DNA of 64,000 nt from Sorangium cellulosum (GTDB taxonomy: Bacteria; Myxococcota_A; Polyangia; Polyangiales; Polyangiaceae). Positions 44,164 to 52,570 of the stretch are shown piece by piece (positions within the stretch are counted from its first letter, which is position 1; each line of letters opens with the position of its first letter). A program made the position numbers and the translations under genes. The stretch covers positions 124,001 to 188,000 of the forward strand of contig NZ_CP012670.1 of assembly GCF_004135735.1 (NCBI RefSeq), written 5' to 3'. A model generated the notes under the pieces. The model saw nothing but the letters and a program-made list of their open reading frames with translations, did not search any database and was not told where the DNA came from.

Positions 44164-46460
44164 CAGGAGTCCTTCCGTCGTGGTGTGGATTCCCCCCGAG
44201 AGACAGGCGCCCTCCGCCGCGTGGCGGCGAGCAGCGCGAGGGCGATCGCGCCGAGGCAGGCCCTCCAAGGGGCCGCCGTCGCGGCGGATCGGCCGGCGTC
44301 GCAGCCCGGGGTCACGGCGGGCGGAGGACGCACGCAATGGCCGGAGAGGTTGCATGCGGTGCCCGGCGCGCAGTCCCGCAGCGAGGCGCAGCTCTCCTTG
44401 CAGGTGCCGCTGACCTGATCGCAGCGATAGGGCGCGCAATCCTCGATCGCCCTGGCCTGGCTGTCCGGGCTCGCGCATCGGGCCCCATCGGCGAGGCAGA
44501 CGACGCGCTGCACGCTGTGCGTCTCGTCGCTGCACTGGGCCGGGAGACACGCGTCGCCCCTGGGCACGGCGGAGCACGCGCCGCGCCCGTCGCACGACCC
44601 GTCACAGCCCACGCGCGAGCACTCCCCGCGGAGATCCCAGCCCCTCGGCTGGGGGACACAGCGGCCGAGCGACGTGGGGCTGGCGCACGTGTGGCAGGGC
44701 TCGGAGCACCGCGACGCGCAGCAGATCCCTTCCACGCAGACGGCGAGCCCGCAATCGGCGTTGGACGCGCACCCGGCGCCGAGGATCGTGTACCGCTCGG
44801 CGAAGGGCGACGGGCCGACCAGCAGCACATCGCCGCTCAGCAATCGTGTCGCGGTGTGCTCGTCCTGCAGGGCGTTCGGGGGCGGCGTGAGGGTCCAGGT
44901 GTCGGTCGCCGGATTGTAAAGCTCGGCGGTGTGGCTGACGGCGCCCTCCGCGCAGCCGATGCCTGCGACCAGGACCGTGCCGTCATGCAACAGCGTCGCG
45001 GTATGCCCGCCGCGCGTGAGGATCGGATCGCTCGCGGCGGTCCAGGCGCCGGCCGTCGGATCGTAGCGTTCCGCGCTCCAGGTGCCCGTCGCCAGGACCT
45101 CGCCGTTCTGCAGGCGCGTCAGGGTCAGGCGGCAATCGTCGTCGCCCGTGCGCATCGGACCCGTGGCCCTCCAGGAGTCGGCCACGGGGTCGTACACCTC
45201 CGCGGTGTCGAAGGAGGAGCTCCATGCCCCTCCCGCCACGAGCACCTCGCCGCTCGGCAAGAGCAGCGTCGCGGCGTGGGCGCTCCGCGCGACGTTCATG
45301 GATGCCACGGCGCTCCAGGCGTCGGTCCTCGGGTCGTAGAGCTCCGCGCCGGCCAGCGGCGTTCTGCGGGCGGGGACGCCGGGCGTACGGACCAGGGACA
45401 TCCCGCCCGCCACGAGGACCCTGCCGTCCGACAGGAGCGTCGCGGTGGGGCTCGCGCGCGACGCGTTCATGGGCGCAGCGAGGGTCCAGACGTCGTCTTC
45501 CGGATCGTACAGCTCTGCGGTGTCGAGAGAGTCCAGCCGCCCCGTGCTCCCGCCCGCGACGAGCACCCTGCCGTCCGGGAGGAGCGTCGCGGTGTGATGG
45601 CTGCGCGCCGTGATCATGGGCGCCGCGGGAGTCCAGGTGTCGTCCGTGGGGTCGTACAGCTCTGCGGTGCCGAGGGGATCGCCGTCCGCGGCCCGACCGC
45701 CCGCGATCAGCACCTTGCCGCTCGGCAAGAGCAGCGTCGCGGTGTGCTCCGTGCGCGCGGCGCTCCGCTCGCCGGTCAGCGCCCACGCCGGATCGACGAG
45801 CACCGCCTCGCCGCCCGCGTCCACCACGAGCTCGATGCGCGCGCCGCGCACCCGGAGCGCCGGGGCGAGCTCCCGCCCCGAGGCCGCGTGGGCGCGCGGC
45901 GCCGTCACGCGCAGCACCGGCGCCCCGCTCTCCTCGTCGAGCAGCTCCACCGCCGCGCCCCGCGGCCGCAGCGCCGCGCCCTCCACCTGCCACGCCGCCA
46001 CCGCCTCTCCGCCGCGCGCGACGCCCTCGTCGAGCAGCAGCCACTCCTCGACGCCGTGATCGGTCGCGGTCCAGAACGACGTCCCGCCCGCGCGCCGGTA
46101 GCTCACCGCGCGCTCCGCCACCCGCGCCTCGCCCGCGGCCCCGAGCTCCCGCACCCGGATCTCATCGCCGTTGGCGCGGCGGAACCGGATCGGGGCGCTG
46201 CCCTCGCGGGGCAGCTCCACCTCGATCCGCGCCGCGCGCACCCACGCCCCGCCCGGCCCGGATCGGGCCAGTCGGAACCCGTCCAGCGCCGGGGCGAACG
46301 CCTCGCGCGCGGACAGCACCGTATCCGCCTGCGCCGGGAAGCGCCGCCGCAGCGCGGCGGCCGGGCTGTCCTCGGCCCCGCAGCCGGAGAGGAGCAGCGC
46401 CGCCGCGAGCAGGTGGGGAGGCCGCGTCGGGAGCTCTCGTGTCAAGCAAGGTGCGGGCAT
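44163..46460 (-). CDS. kelch-repeat lipoprotein with MYXO-CTERM-like tail, copy 2
   Basis: A 765-residue paralogue of the next gene in the operon. The signal ends LLLSGC. The N-terminal domain shares TSFWTATDHGVEEWLLLDEG with its neighbour. Kelch blades such as ARTEHTATLLLPSGKVLIAG and AELYDPTDDTW follow. The Cys-rich region has VCVEGICCASRCSEPCHTC and LRDCAPGTACNLSGHCV. The tail is TPGCDAGRS, a helix LGAIALALLAATRRR and a charged end, again MYXO-CTERM-like though weaker. The ATG at 46460 was chosen for the signal; an ATG at 46517 is in frame upstream. The pair arose by tandem duplication and is translationally coupled. Confidence 0.86.
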   Translation of the reverse strand: MPAPCLTRELPTRPPHLLAAALLLSGCGAEDSPAAALRRRFPAQADTVLSAREAFAPALDGFRLARSGPGGAWVRAARIEVELPREGSAPIRFRRANGDEIRVRELGAAGEARVAERAVSYRRAGGTSFWTATDHGVEEWLLLDEGVARGGEAVAAWQVEGAALRPRGAAVELLDEESGAPVLRVTAPRAHAASGRELAPALRVRGARIELVVDAGGEAVLVDPAWALTGERSAARTEHTATLLLPSGKVLIAGGRAADGDPLGTAELYDPTDDTWTPAAPMITARSHHTATLLPDGRVLVAGGSTGRLDSLDTAELYDPEDDVWTLAAPMNASRASPTATLLSDGRVLVAGGMSLVRTPGVPARRTPLAGAELYDPRTDAWSAVASMNVARSAHAATLLLPSGEVLVAGGAWSSSFDTAEVYDPVADSWRATGPMRTGDDDCRLTLTRLQNGEVLATGTWSAERYDPTAGAWTAASDPILTRGGHTATLLHDGTVLVAGIGCAEGAVSHTAELYNPATDTWTLTPPPNALQDEHTATRLLSGDVLLVGPSPFAERYTILGAGCASNADCGLAVCVEGICCASRCSEPCHTCASPTSLGRCVPQPRGWDLRGECSRVGCDGSCDGRGACSAVPRGDACLPAQCSDETHSVQRVVCLADGARCASPDSQARAIEDCAPYRCDQVSGTCKESCASLRDCAPGTACNLSGHCVRPPPAVTPGCDAGRSAATAAPWRACLGAIALALLAATRRRAPVSRGESTPRRKDS

Positions 46461-46581
46461 CGCGGATCTCGCAGCCCAGTAGAGCAGCTCCGCGCGAGCT
46501 GCCATAGCCGTCCGCATCGATCCGTCGCGCGATCGCCCTCCGCCGGCGGCGGCCGTGTCCCCCCGGCGCGGGCCGAGCCGC

Positions 46582-48450
46582 TTACCGCTCGGCCCTGGCG
46601 GGGATCCCGAGGTTCGCGCGCCAGTAATCGTTGACGAAGATCTGCTGTGGATCGAGCTTCGCGCGCAAGGCGAGGAAATCATCGAAGCGGGGGAGGTTCT
46701 GGCGATAATGGGCGACCCAGTCCCCCGAGCTCGGCGGCGGCAAGAACTTGCCCCAGTGCGGGCGGAAGCCGAACGGCTTCAGGACCTCCCAGAAGGGCCC
46801 ATAGAAAGCGTTCATGTCCTCCCCGTTGAGCGCGAACCAGAACACGTCGACGCGGAACACATCGGCGCCGTAGGAGGGGCTCATCCAGAAATCGCTCTTC
46901 CTCGCGGCGTAGAGCTCGCACGAGAACGCGCCGGTGTGCTGGTACGCCGTCGCGGCGTTGCCTCCCCCGTCGTACCACGCCTTCAGCGCCTGCATCACCT
47001 CGGCCGTCTTCTCCACCGGGATCCAGAGCTCCGTGAACCACGTGGGCCAGAGCTGGTCGTCCATCTGGTTATCCATCGGCAGGCCGCACATCCACGTATC
47101 CCAGAACTCTTGCGTCCCGATCGGGACGAACGGGTCGAGGATGTCCTTGATGAGGTACGGCATCTCTGCCTTCAGGAAGTCCGCGAGGACCTGCGCCAGC
47201 GGCGCGCTGAGCGCGCCGTCCAGGAGCAGCGCGATGAGCAACGTGAGCGCGTCGGCGATGCCATCCTGGATCGGGCCCCCTGCCTTGCGCTCGACCGCGT
47301 CGAGCAGCGCGCGCGTGTGCGCCCGGTCCTGCAGCGACCCGGCCCGCCCGGCGAACGCATCGGCGAGCGCGCCGCGGAGGAAGTCGAGCACCTGCTGCCG
47401 CGTGATCTTGCGGGTGTGCGTCCTGTCGGGGGCGGGCCCGCAGCACGCGTTGACGTCGCCGTCGCCCGAGAGCGTGCGGTCGAGGTGGGCGTACCAGTCG
47501 GTGAGCTTGCCGGGGACGGCCGAGATGTCGCCGAGGTTGCCGATGATCGTGTAAAAGAGCGAGCCCGCGAGCGCGGTGAGCTGCGGCGCGCGGCCGAGCT
47601 CCTCGTAGGGCTTCGGCGTGAAGCCCGGCTCGGGCTCGATCCGCGAGGCCTGCCAGATCTGGACGCGCTCGAAGCCGTGCTGCGGCCACCACATGAGGCG
47701 CGTGTACGGCGTCTCGCGCAGGAAGCGCTCCAGGCTGGGCTTCCCGTCCGAGCCGCCCCCGAAGAGATCGACCGGCGCGCCGGCGGTGGGGCTCGTGATC
47801 TGCGAACCCTTGATGTTGAACGAGCGCCGGACGCGCAAGCGCACCTTGGAGACGACGCCGAGGAGCCCCATCGACACGCCGGCGGCGAAGAACAGATCGC
47901 GCTTCTCCGGGTCGGCGTCGTCGCGGTTCACGACCCAGAGCTTGCCGGTGCCGTCGATGAGGTTGAACCCGACGAGATCGTCGTCGATCGAGTACATGAG
48001 CGAGCCGCCGGACGATCCGGTGGAGAGGAAGCCGGAGACGGTCTGGTGCGAGATGCCGCCCAGGTCCTCGAGCGCCCACCCTGCCTGCTGGAGCGCGTAG
48101 TTGAGGCTGTTGCGCCACGTCGACGTGCGCGTCGGATCATACGGGTTCTTCCCGAGGTTACACCCCGCCTCCACCTCGACGATCGCGTGATCCGGGTCGC
48201 CCTCGACGGGGGTGATCGGCCCGATCGCGCGGTATCTGTCGAGCATCACGTCGATAGCGTCGTTCGGCGGGTCCCCGGCGCCGCAGTGGCCGTCGGTGTA
48301 GATCGAGCGGGCGACGGAGTGCGCCGATCCGCGCACGCGGAGCCTCCGCGGTGGTGATGCAGAGATGGCCTCTCGCACGAGCGCCAGGAGCTCCTCTTCG
48401 CTCCGTGGGTGGAAATATCCGTCGAGCCCCTTCTTGATTTTCTGTCCCAT
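46582..48450 (-). CDS. FAD-binding oxidoreductase of the aldonolactone oxidase type
   Basis: A 622-residue flavoenzyme, larger than the usual 430-500. RLRVRGSAHSVARSIYTDG is the FAD-binding PP-loop, with His in the position used for covalent FAD linkage in this family. LEDLGGISHQTVSGFLSTGS and GMLGVVSKVRLRV-type strands belong to the FAD_binding_4 domain. The C-terminal part ends in RANLGIP, like ALO/GULO enzymes that oxidise sugar lactones or alcohols with oxygen. An inserted helical segment (LTLLIALLLDGALSAPLAQV and on to about residue 450) explains the extra length. No signal peptide. The ATG at 48450 is followed by QKIKKG. The substrate is unknown. Confidence 0.8.
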   Translation of the reverse strand: MGQKIKKGLDGYFHPRSEEELLALVREAISASPPRRLRVRGSAHSVARSIYTDGHCGAGDPPNDAIDVMLDRYRAIGPITPVEGDPDHAIVEVEAGCNLGKNPYDPTRTSTWRNSLNYALQQAGWALEDLGGISHQTVSGFLSTGSSGGSLMYSIDDDLVGFNLIDGTGKLWVVNRDDADPEKRDLFFAAGVSMGLLGVVSKVRLRVRRSFNIKGSQITSPTAGAPVDLFGGGSDGKPSLERFLRETPYTRLMWWPQHGFERVQIWQASRIEPEPGFTPKPYEELGRAPQLTALAGSLFYTIIGNLGDISAVPGKLTDWYAHLDRTLSGDGDVNACCGPAPDRTHTRKITRQQVLDFLRGALADAFAGRAGSLQDRAHTRALLDAVERKAGGPIQDGIADALTLLIALLLDGALSAPLAQVLADFLKAEMPYLIKDILDPFVPIGTQEFWDTWMCGLPMDNQMDDQLWPTWFTELWIPVEKTAEVMQALKAWYDGGGNAATAYQHTGAFSCELYAARKSDFWMSPSYGADVFRVDVFWFALNGEDMNAFYGPFWEVLKPFGFRPHWGKFLPPPSSGDWVAHYRQNLPRFDDFLALRAKLDPQQIFVNDYWRANLGIPARAER

Positions 48451-48636
48451 GAACCCTCCACGGCCAGGACAGCGCAGCCCGTCGTGCCCGTCAAGACGGC
48501 CTCGAACGGGCAGCGCCTCGCCGCGGCCCACGGATGCGCGCTGCAGCGTGAGGTCGGCGGGGAGGGGAACCAGGTTGGGAAGGGACGGAAAGCGGCGCGC
48601 GCGACAGCGACGCGGCGCCGGCGTCGCCGCGGTCGA

Positions 48637-49248
48637 TTACGCGGGCTGCTGCACGTAGGGCAGCCGCGCGGCCACCTTCTGGACCTCGTCGGCGCCCTCG
48701 AGGAGCTGCGCGATCGGATCCCAGGTGCCCCGGAGCAGCGACTCGCGCGCCCCCGGCTTGATGGAGAACGGCAGCCTCAGATCGCCCCCCGCCCGCACGA
48801 CCTGCTCCTGCAGATCGACCGTGACCTCGGTCGACGGGTCCGCGCTCACGCGGGCCGCGAGCGCGGCGCGGTCCTCCCGGCTCAGCGATACGCACGGGAT
48901 GCCGAGCGTCGTCGAGTTGCCGAAGAAGATCTCCGCGAAGCTCTCCGCGATGACCGCCCGGAAGCCCGCCTTGGCGATCGACTGCGGCGCGTGCTCGCGC
49001 GAGGAGCCGCAGCCGAAGTTCCGGTCGGCGATCAGGAGGGTGGCGCCCGCGAAGCGCGGATCGTTGAGCGGGTGGTCCTTCTTCGAGCCATCCTCATTAT
49101 ACCGCACGTCCCGGAACAGGTGCTCGCCGATGCCGTCGAACGTGACGCACTTCAGGAAGCGCGCGGGGATGATGCGGTCGGTGTCGATGTCGTCCCCCGG
49201 GACATGGACGGCGCGACCTGTGACGGACTGAATCAATTCGAGTGCCAT
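48637..49248 (-). CDS. leuD: 3-isopropylmalate dehydratase small subunit
   Basis: A 203-residue swivel-domain subunit. With LeuC it isomerises 2-isopropylmalate to 3-isopropylmalate in leucine biosynthesis. Landmarks are VTGRAVHVPGDDIDTDRIIP, IADRNFGCGSSREHAPQSI (substrate loop) and GNSTTLGIPCVSLS. Length and start are normal for the family. It is 26 bp downstream of leuC on the same strand, so leuCD form one unit. Confidence 0.97.
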   Translation of the reverse strand: MALELIQSVTGRAVHVPGDDIDTDRIIPARFLKCVTFDGIGEHLFRDVRYNEDGSKKDHPLNDPRFAGATLLIADRNFGCGSSREHAPQSIAKAGFRAVIAESFAEIFFGNSTTLGIPCVSLSREDRAALAARVSADPSTEVTVDLQEQVVRAGGDLRLPFSIKPGARESLLRGTWDPIAQLLEGADEVQKVAARLPYVQQPA

Positions 49249-49274
49249 GGGATCTACCTCGGGTGCGAGCGTCG

Positions 49275-50684
49275 TCAGATTCCGAACACGTCACGGGCGT
49301 CCGCGATCGCGCCGCGCACGGCGGCGGCGGCGACCATCACGGGGCTCATGAGCACGGTGCGGCCGGTGGGGCTCCCCTGCCTGCCCTTGAAGTTGCGGTT
49401 GGACGAGGAGGCGCACAGCTCGTCGCCGATGAGCTTGTCGGGGTTCATCGCCAGGCACATCGAGCAGCCCGGCTCGCGCCACTCGAAGCCGGCCTCGCGG
49501 AAGACGCGATCCAGCCCCTCGGCCTCGGCCGCGCGCGCCACCTCCATCGACCCCGGGACCGCCAGCGCGCGCACGTGCGGCGCCACCTTGCGCCCCTGGA
49601 GGTGCCGCGCCACCTCCCGGAAATCCGAGAGCCGGCCGTTCGTGCAGCTCCCGATGAAGGCCACGTTGATCTTCGTCCCCTCGATCGGCTTGCCGCCCTC
49701 GAGGCGCATGTACTCGAGCGCCTCCTGGACCAGCGCCCGCTCGGACTCGCTCGCCACCTCCTCGGCCGCCGGCACCCTCTCCTTCACGGAGATCGCCTGT
49801 CCCGGGGTGATGCCCCAGGTGACCGTCGGCGCGATCGCGCTCGCGTCGATGCGGACGACATCGTCGTAGCGCGCGTCCGCGTCCGACGCGATCGAGCGCC
49901 AGTACTCGAGCGCCTTGTCCCACGCCTCGCCCTTCGGCGCGTACTGCCGGCCCTTCATGTACTCGAACGTCGTCTGGTCCGGGTTGACGTAGCCGACCCG
50001 GGCGCCGCCCTCGATCGACATGTTGCACAGGGTCATCCGCTCTTCCATCGAGAGCCCCTCGATCGTCGAGCCGCCGTACTCGTACGCGTAGCCCGTGCCG
50101 CCCGACACGCCGAGCCGGCGGATGATCTCGAGGATGATGTCCTTCGCGTAGACGCCCGGGCCGAGCTTGCCCGTCACCTCGATGCGCCGGACCTTGAGCC
50201 GCTGCAGGCTGAGCGTCTGCGTCGCCAGCACGTCGCGCACCTGCGTCGTGCCGATCCCGAACGCGATGGCGCCGAACGCCCCGTGCGTCGACGTGTGCGA
50301 GTCGCCGCACGCGATCGTCATCCCGGGCTGGGTGAGGCCGAGCTCGGGGCCGATGATGTGCACGATGCCCTGCTTCCCGGACTCCAGGTCGAAGAACGTG
50401 ACGCCCTGCTCGGCGCACGCCTTCTTGAGCGCGTCCACCATCCCCTCGGCGAGCGCGTCCTTGAAAGGCCGCCTCCGGTTGTCCGTCGGGACGATGTGGT
50501 CGAGCGTCGCGAACGTCCGCCCGGGCATGCGCACGCGCAGGCCGAGGTCGCGCAGCATCCCGAACGCCTGCGGGCTCGTCACCTCGTGGATCAGGTGAAG
50601 GCCGATGAAGAGCTGATCCTCTCCGTTCGGCAGCGTGCGCACTTTGTGGAGGTCCCACACCTTGTCATAGAGACTCTTTCCCAT
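49275..50684 (-). CDS. leuC: 3-isopropylmalate dehydratase large subunit
   Basis: A 469-residue aconitase-superfamily subunit with the catalytic 4Fe-4S cluster. Cluster ligands are Cys in [12 protein letters not shown] and the pair in [12 protein letters not shown]. Also seen are [20 protein letters not shown] and [20 protein letters not shown]. Length is typical. It is the first gene of leuCD and is divergent from a LysR-family regulator 202 bp away, the common arrangement for a LysR protein controlling its neighbour. Confidence 0.97.
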   Translation of the reverse strand: MGKSLYDKVWDLHKVRTLPNGEDQLFIGLHLIHEVTSPQAFGMLRDLGLRVRMPGRTFATLDHIVPTDNRRRPFKDALAEGMVDALKKACAEQGVTFFDLESGKQGIVHIIGPELGLTQPGMTIACGDSHTSTHGAFGAIAFGIGTTQVRDVLATQTLSLQRLKVRRIEVTGKLGPGVYAKDIILEIIRRLGVSGGTGYAYEYGGSTIEGLSMEERMTLCNMSIEGGARVGYVNPDQTTFEYMKGRQYAPKGEAWDKALEYWRSIASDADARYDDVVRIDASAIAPTVTWGITPGQAISVKERVPAAEEVASESERALVQEALEYMRLEGGKPIEGTKINVAFIGSCTNGRLSDFREVARHLQGRKVAPHVRALAVPGSMEVARAAEAEGLDRVFREAGFEWREPGCSMCLAMNPDKLIGDELCASSSNRNFKGRQGSPTGRTVLMSPVMVAAAAVRGAIADARDVFGI

Positions 50685-50840
50685 GATGCCCTCTGGATGC
50701 GGCTGAAGCCGGCTGAAGAAGACGGCGTGCGAGGCGGGCCGGCCCGGGCGCGCCGCGCGGCGCGGAGGCCGACCCCCTCGGGAGGCGACCCGGTACGGCC
50801 CGGCTCGGGCTGGCGGTGGAGACTATGCCGGCGGGGGAGC

Positions 50841-50877
50841 GTTAAGTCGAATGAAACTTTCTGCATGGTGAGTTAAG
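50841..50877. promoter_or_regulatory. candidate LysR operator/promoter between leuC and the LysR gene
   Basis: A sharply A/T-richer 37-bp stretch in very GC-rich DNA: GTTAAGTCGAATGAAACTTT and then CTGCATGGTGAGTTAAG. GTTAAG is repeated at both ends (50841-50846 and 50872-50877), and ATG-N10-CAT (50851-50866) is an imperfect LysR-type dyad. It lies just before the LysR start (50887) and is the only such patch between the divergent genes. Confidence 0.5.
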
Positions 50878-50886
50878 CTGCGCTAC

Positions 50887-51798
50887 ATGGATGCGTCGCT
50901 CCTCCCAGCGCTCGAGGACGTGCTGCTCGTGGCCCGGTCGGGCTCGGTGAGCGAGGCCGCGCGGCGGCTGCACAAGACGCCGTCGGCGATCAGCCAGCAG
51001 GTCCGGCGGGTCGAGGAGCACTTCGGCGTGGCGCTCTTCGAGCGCGACGGGCGCGGCGTGCGGCTGAGCCCGGCGGGCGAGGCGGCGCTCGGCGCGATCA
51101 CGCGGCTGTTCGACCAGGCGGAGGGGGTGTTCGAGCTGCTCTCGGAACTCGCGGGGGAGCCGTCGACCACGCTGCGCCTGGCGGCGAGCGACTACCTCGG
51201 CAAGGGGCTGCTCGTGCCGGTCATTCGGCAGATGCTCGAGGAGCGCGCCCCGGTGCGGTTCGCGATCACGACGGCGAACTCGATCGACGCGGCGCGGTGG
51301 GTGGAGCGCGGCGAGGTGGATCTGGGGCTCGCGTCCGCGTCGTCGGCGGGCGGCGATCTCGTGAAGCTGCCGCTGTTCGTGCAGCCGTTCCTCTGGGTGG
51401 GGCCGCGGCAGCGGGGCAAGGCGGCGGCGCTCTGCGCGCGGCTCCGGCGCGAGCCGCTGCTCCGGCTCGCGCCCGGCAGCCTGGGGCGGCGGATGCTCGA
51501 CGCGTACCTGGATCGCGAGCGGATCCGGCCGATCTCGACCATCGACGTGTCGAGCGTCTCGCTCCTCGTCTCGTACGTCTCCGGCGGGCTCGGCGTGGGG
51601 CTCGCGCCGGCGCTGGCGCTGACCGAGGTCGCGCGGTCGCGGCTCGACGTCGAGGTCGCCGAGGTCGAGCCGCTGCCGGTCGAGCTGATGACGCGCGAGA
51701 ACTTCCGGCGCAACCCGATCATCGAGCGCTTCATCGAGCGTCTGTCGGCCGAGGGGCGCCGCGCCGAGCAGCGGACCCGGGCGCTCCTCGAGGCGTGA
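50887..51798 (+). CDS. LysR-family transcriptional regulator
   Basis: A 303-residue regulator. Residues 1-60 are the winged helix-turn-helix (LEDVLLVARSGSVSEAARRL, then PSAISQQVRRVEEHFGVALF). A linker helix and the periplasmic-binding-protein-like effector domain follow (LRLAASDYLGKGLLVPVIRQ, then VDLGLASAS). Divergent orientation and the A/T-rich candidate operator suggest that it regulates leuCD and itself; the co-inducer is unknown. A GST gene follows after 71 bp. Confidence 0.92.
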   Translation: MDASLLPALEDVLLVARSGSVSEAARRLHKTPSAISQQVRRVEEHFGVALFERDGRGVRLSPAGEAALGAITRLFDQAEGVFELLSELAGEPSTTLRLAASDYLGKGLLVPVIRQMLEERAPVRFAITTANSIDAARWVERGEVDLGLASASSAGGDLVKLPLFVQPFLWVGPRQRGKAAALCARLRREPLLRLAPGSLGRRMLDAYLDRERIRPISTIDVSSVSLLVSYVSGGLGVGLAPALALTEVARSRLDVEVAEVEPLPVELMTRENFRRNPIIERFIERLSAEGRRAEQRTRALLEA

Positions 51799-51869
51799 TC
51801 CTCGCGGGATTTGCCGCGTCGCGGCGCGAGCGCGTTGCCGCGGCGGGCCCGCGCGACTACGGCGGATCC

Positions 51870-52499
51870 ATGATCCTGATTGGCCAGTACGACTCGCCGT
51901 TCGTGCGCCGCGTCGCCGTGGCGCTCCAGCATTACGGGCTCACCTACGAGCATCGCCCGTGGTCGGTGTGGGCCGACGCGGACTCCATCGCGAAGTACAA
52001 CCCGCTCCGGCGCGTGCCGGTCCTGGTGCTCGACAGCGGGGAGGCGCTCGTGGAGAGCTCGGCGATCCTCGACGCGCTCGACGACATGGTGGAACCCTCG
52101 CGCGCGCTCCTGCCGCGGTCGGGCGAGGCGCGCCGCGCCGGGCTGCGGATCTCTGCGCTCGCGACGGGCCTCGCGGACAAGGCGGTGAGCCTGCTCTACG
52201 AGCACGTGCTGCGCACCGACGAGCGCCGCAGCCAGGTGTGGGTCGAGCGCTGCGTCCAGCAGATGTCCGACACGCTCGATCTCCTGGAGAAGGAGCGCGC
52301 GGGCCGCGGCGGCGACCACCTGCTCGGCAGCTTCAGCCACGCCGACATCGCGCTCGGCTGCGCGCTGCGCTTCGTGGGCGAGGCGCACCCGTCGCTCACC
52401 GACGCCGCGAGGCGACCGGCGCTGGCCGCGCACGCCGCCCGCTGCGAGGCGATGCCGGCGTTCGCGGCGGTGGTGCAGCCGCTGCACGTGGCCGTGTAG
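51870..52499 (+). CDS. glutathione S-transferase family protein
   Basis: A 209-residue protein. The N-terminal thioredoxin-like domain starts MILIGQYDSPFVRRVAVALQ and holds YNPLRRVPVLVLDSGEALVE with ESSAIL, the glutathione-binding cis-Pro and Glu-Ser pair. The C-terminal all-helical domain has LGSFSHADIALGCALRFVGE, the N-capping box region with its conserved Asp. The substrate cannot be told. It is downstream of the LysR gene on the same strand and may share its transcript. Confidence 0.9.
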   Translation: MILIGQYDSPFVRRVAVALQHYGLTYEHRPWSVWADADSIAKYNPLRRVPVLVLDSGEALVESSAILDALDDMVEPSRALLPRSGEARRAGLRISALATGLADKAVSLLYEHVLRTDERRSQVWVERCVQQMSDTLDLLEKERAGRGGDHLLGSFSHADIALGCALRFVGEAHPSLTDAARRPALAAHAARCEAMPAFAAVVQPLHVAV

Positions 52500-52570
52500 C
52501 CGGCGGATCGGCCCGGGCGCTCCGGGCGGGGGGGGTGCTCGGGCGCGTCGAGGGGTCCCGCGCAGGGCGG

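Noticed and set aside
19635..48577. Isolated CCAGGTTG words at 19635, 31874 and 48570 as members of the minisatellite family
   Set aside because: Only 8 bp match, and the same word also occurs inside the pentapeptide-coding region, so chance is sufficient.
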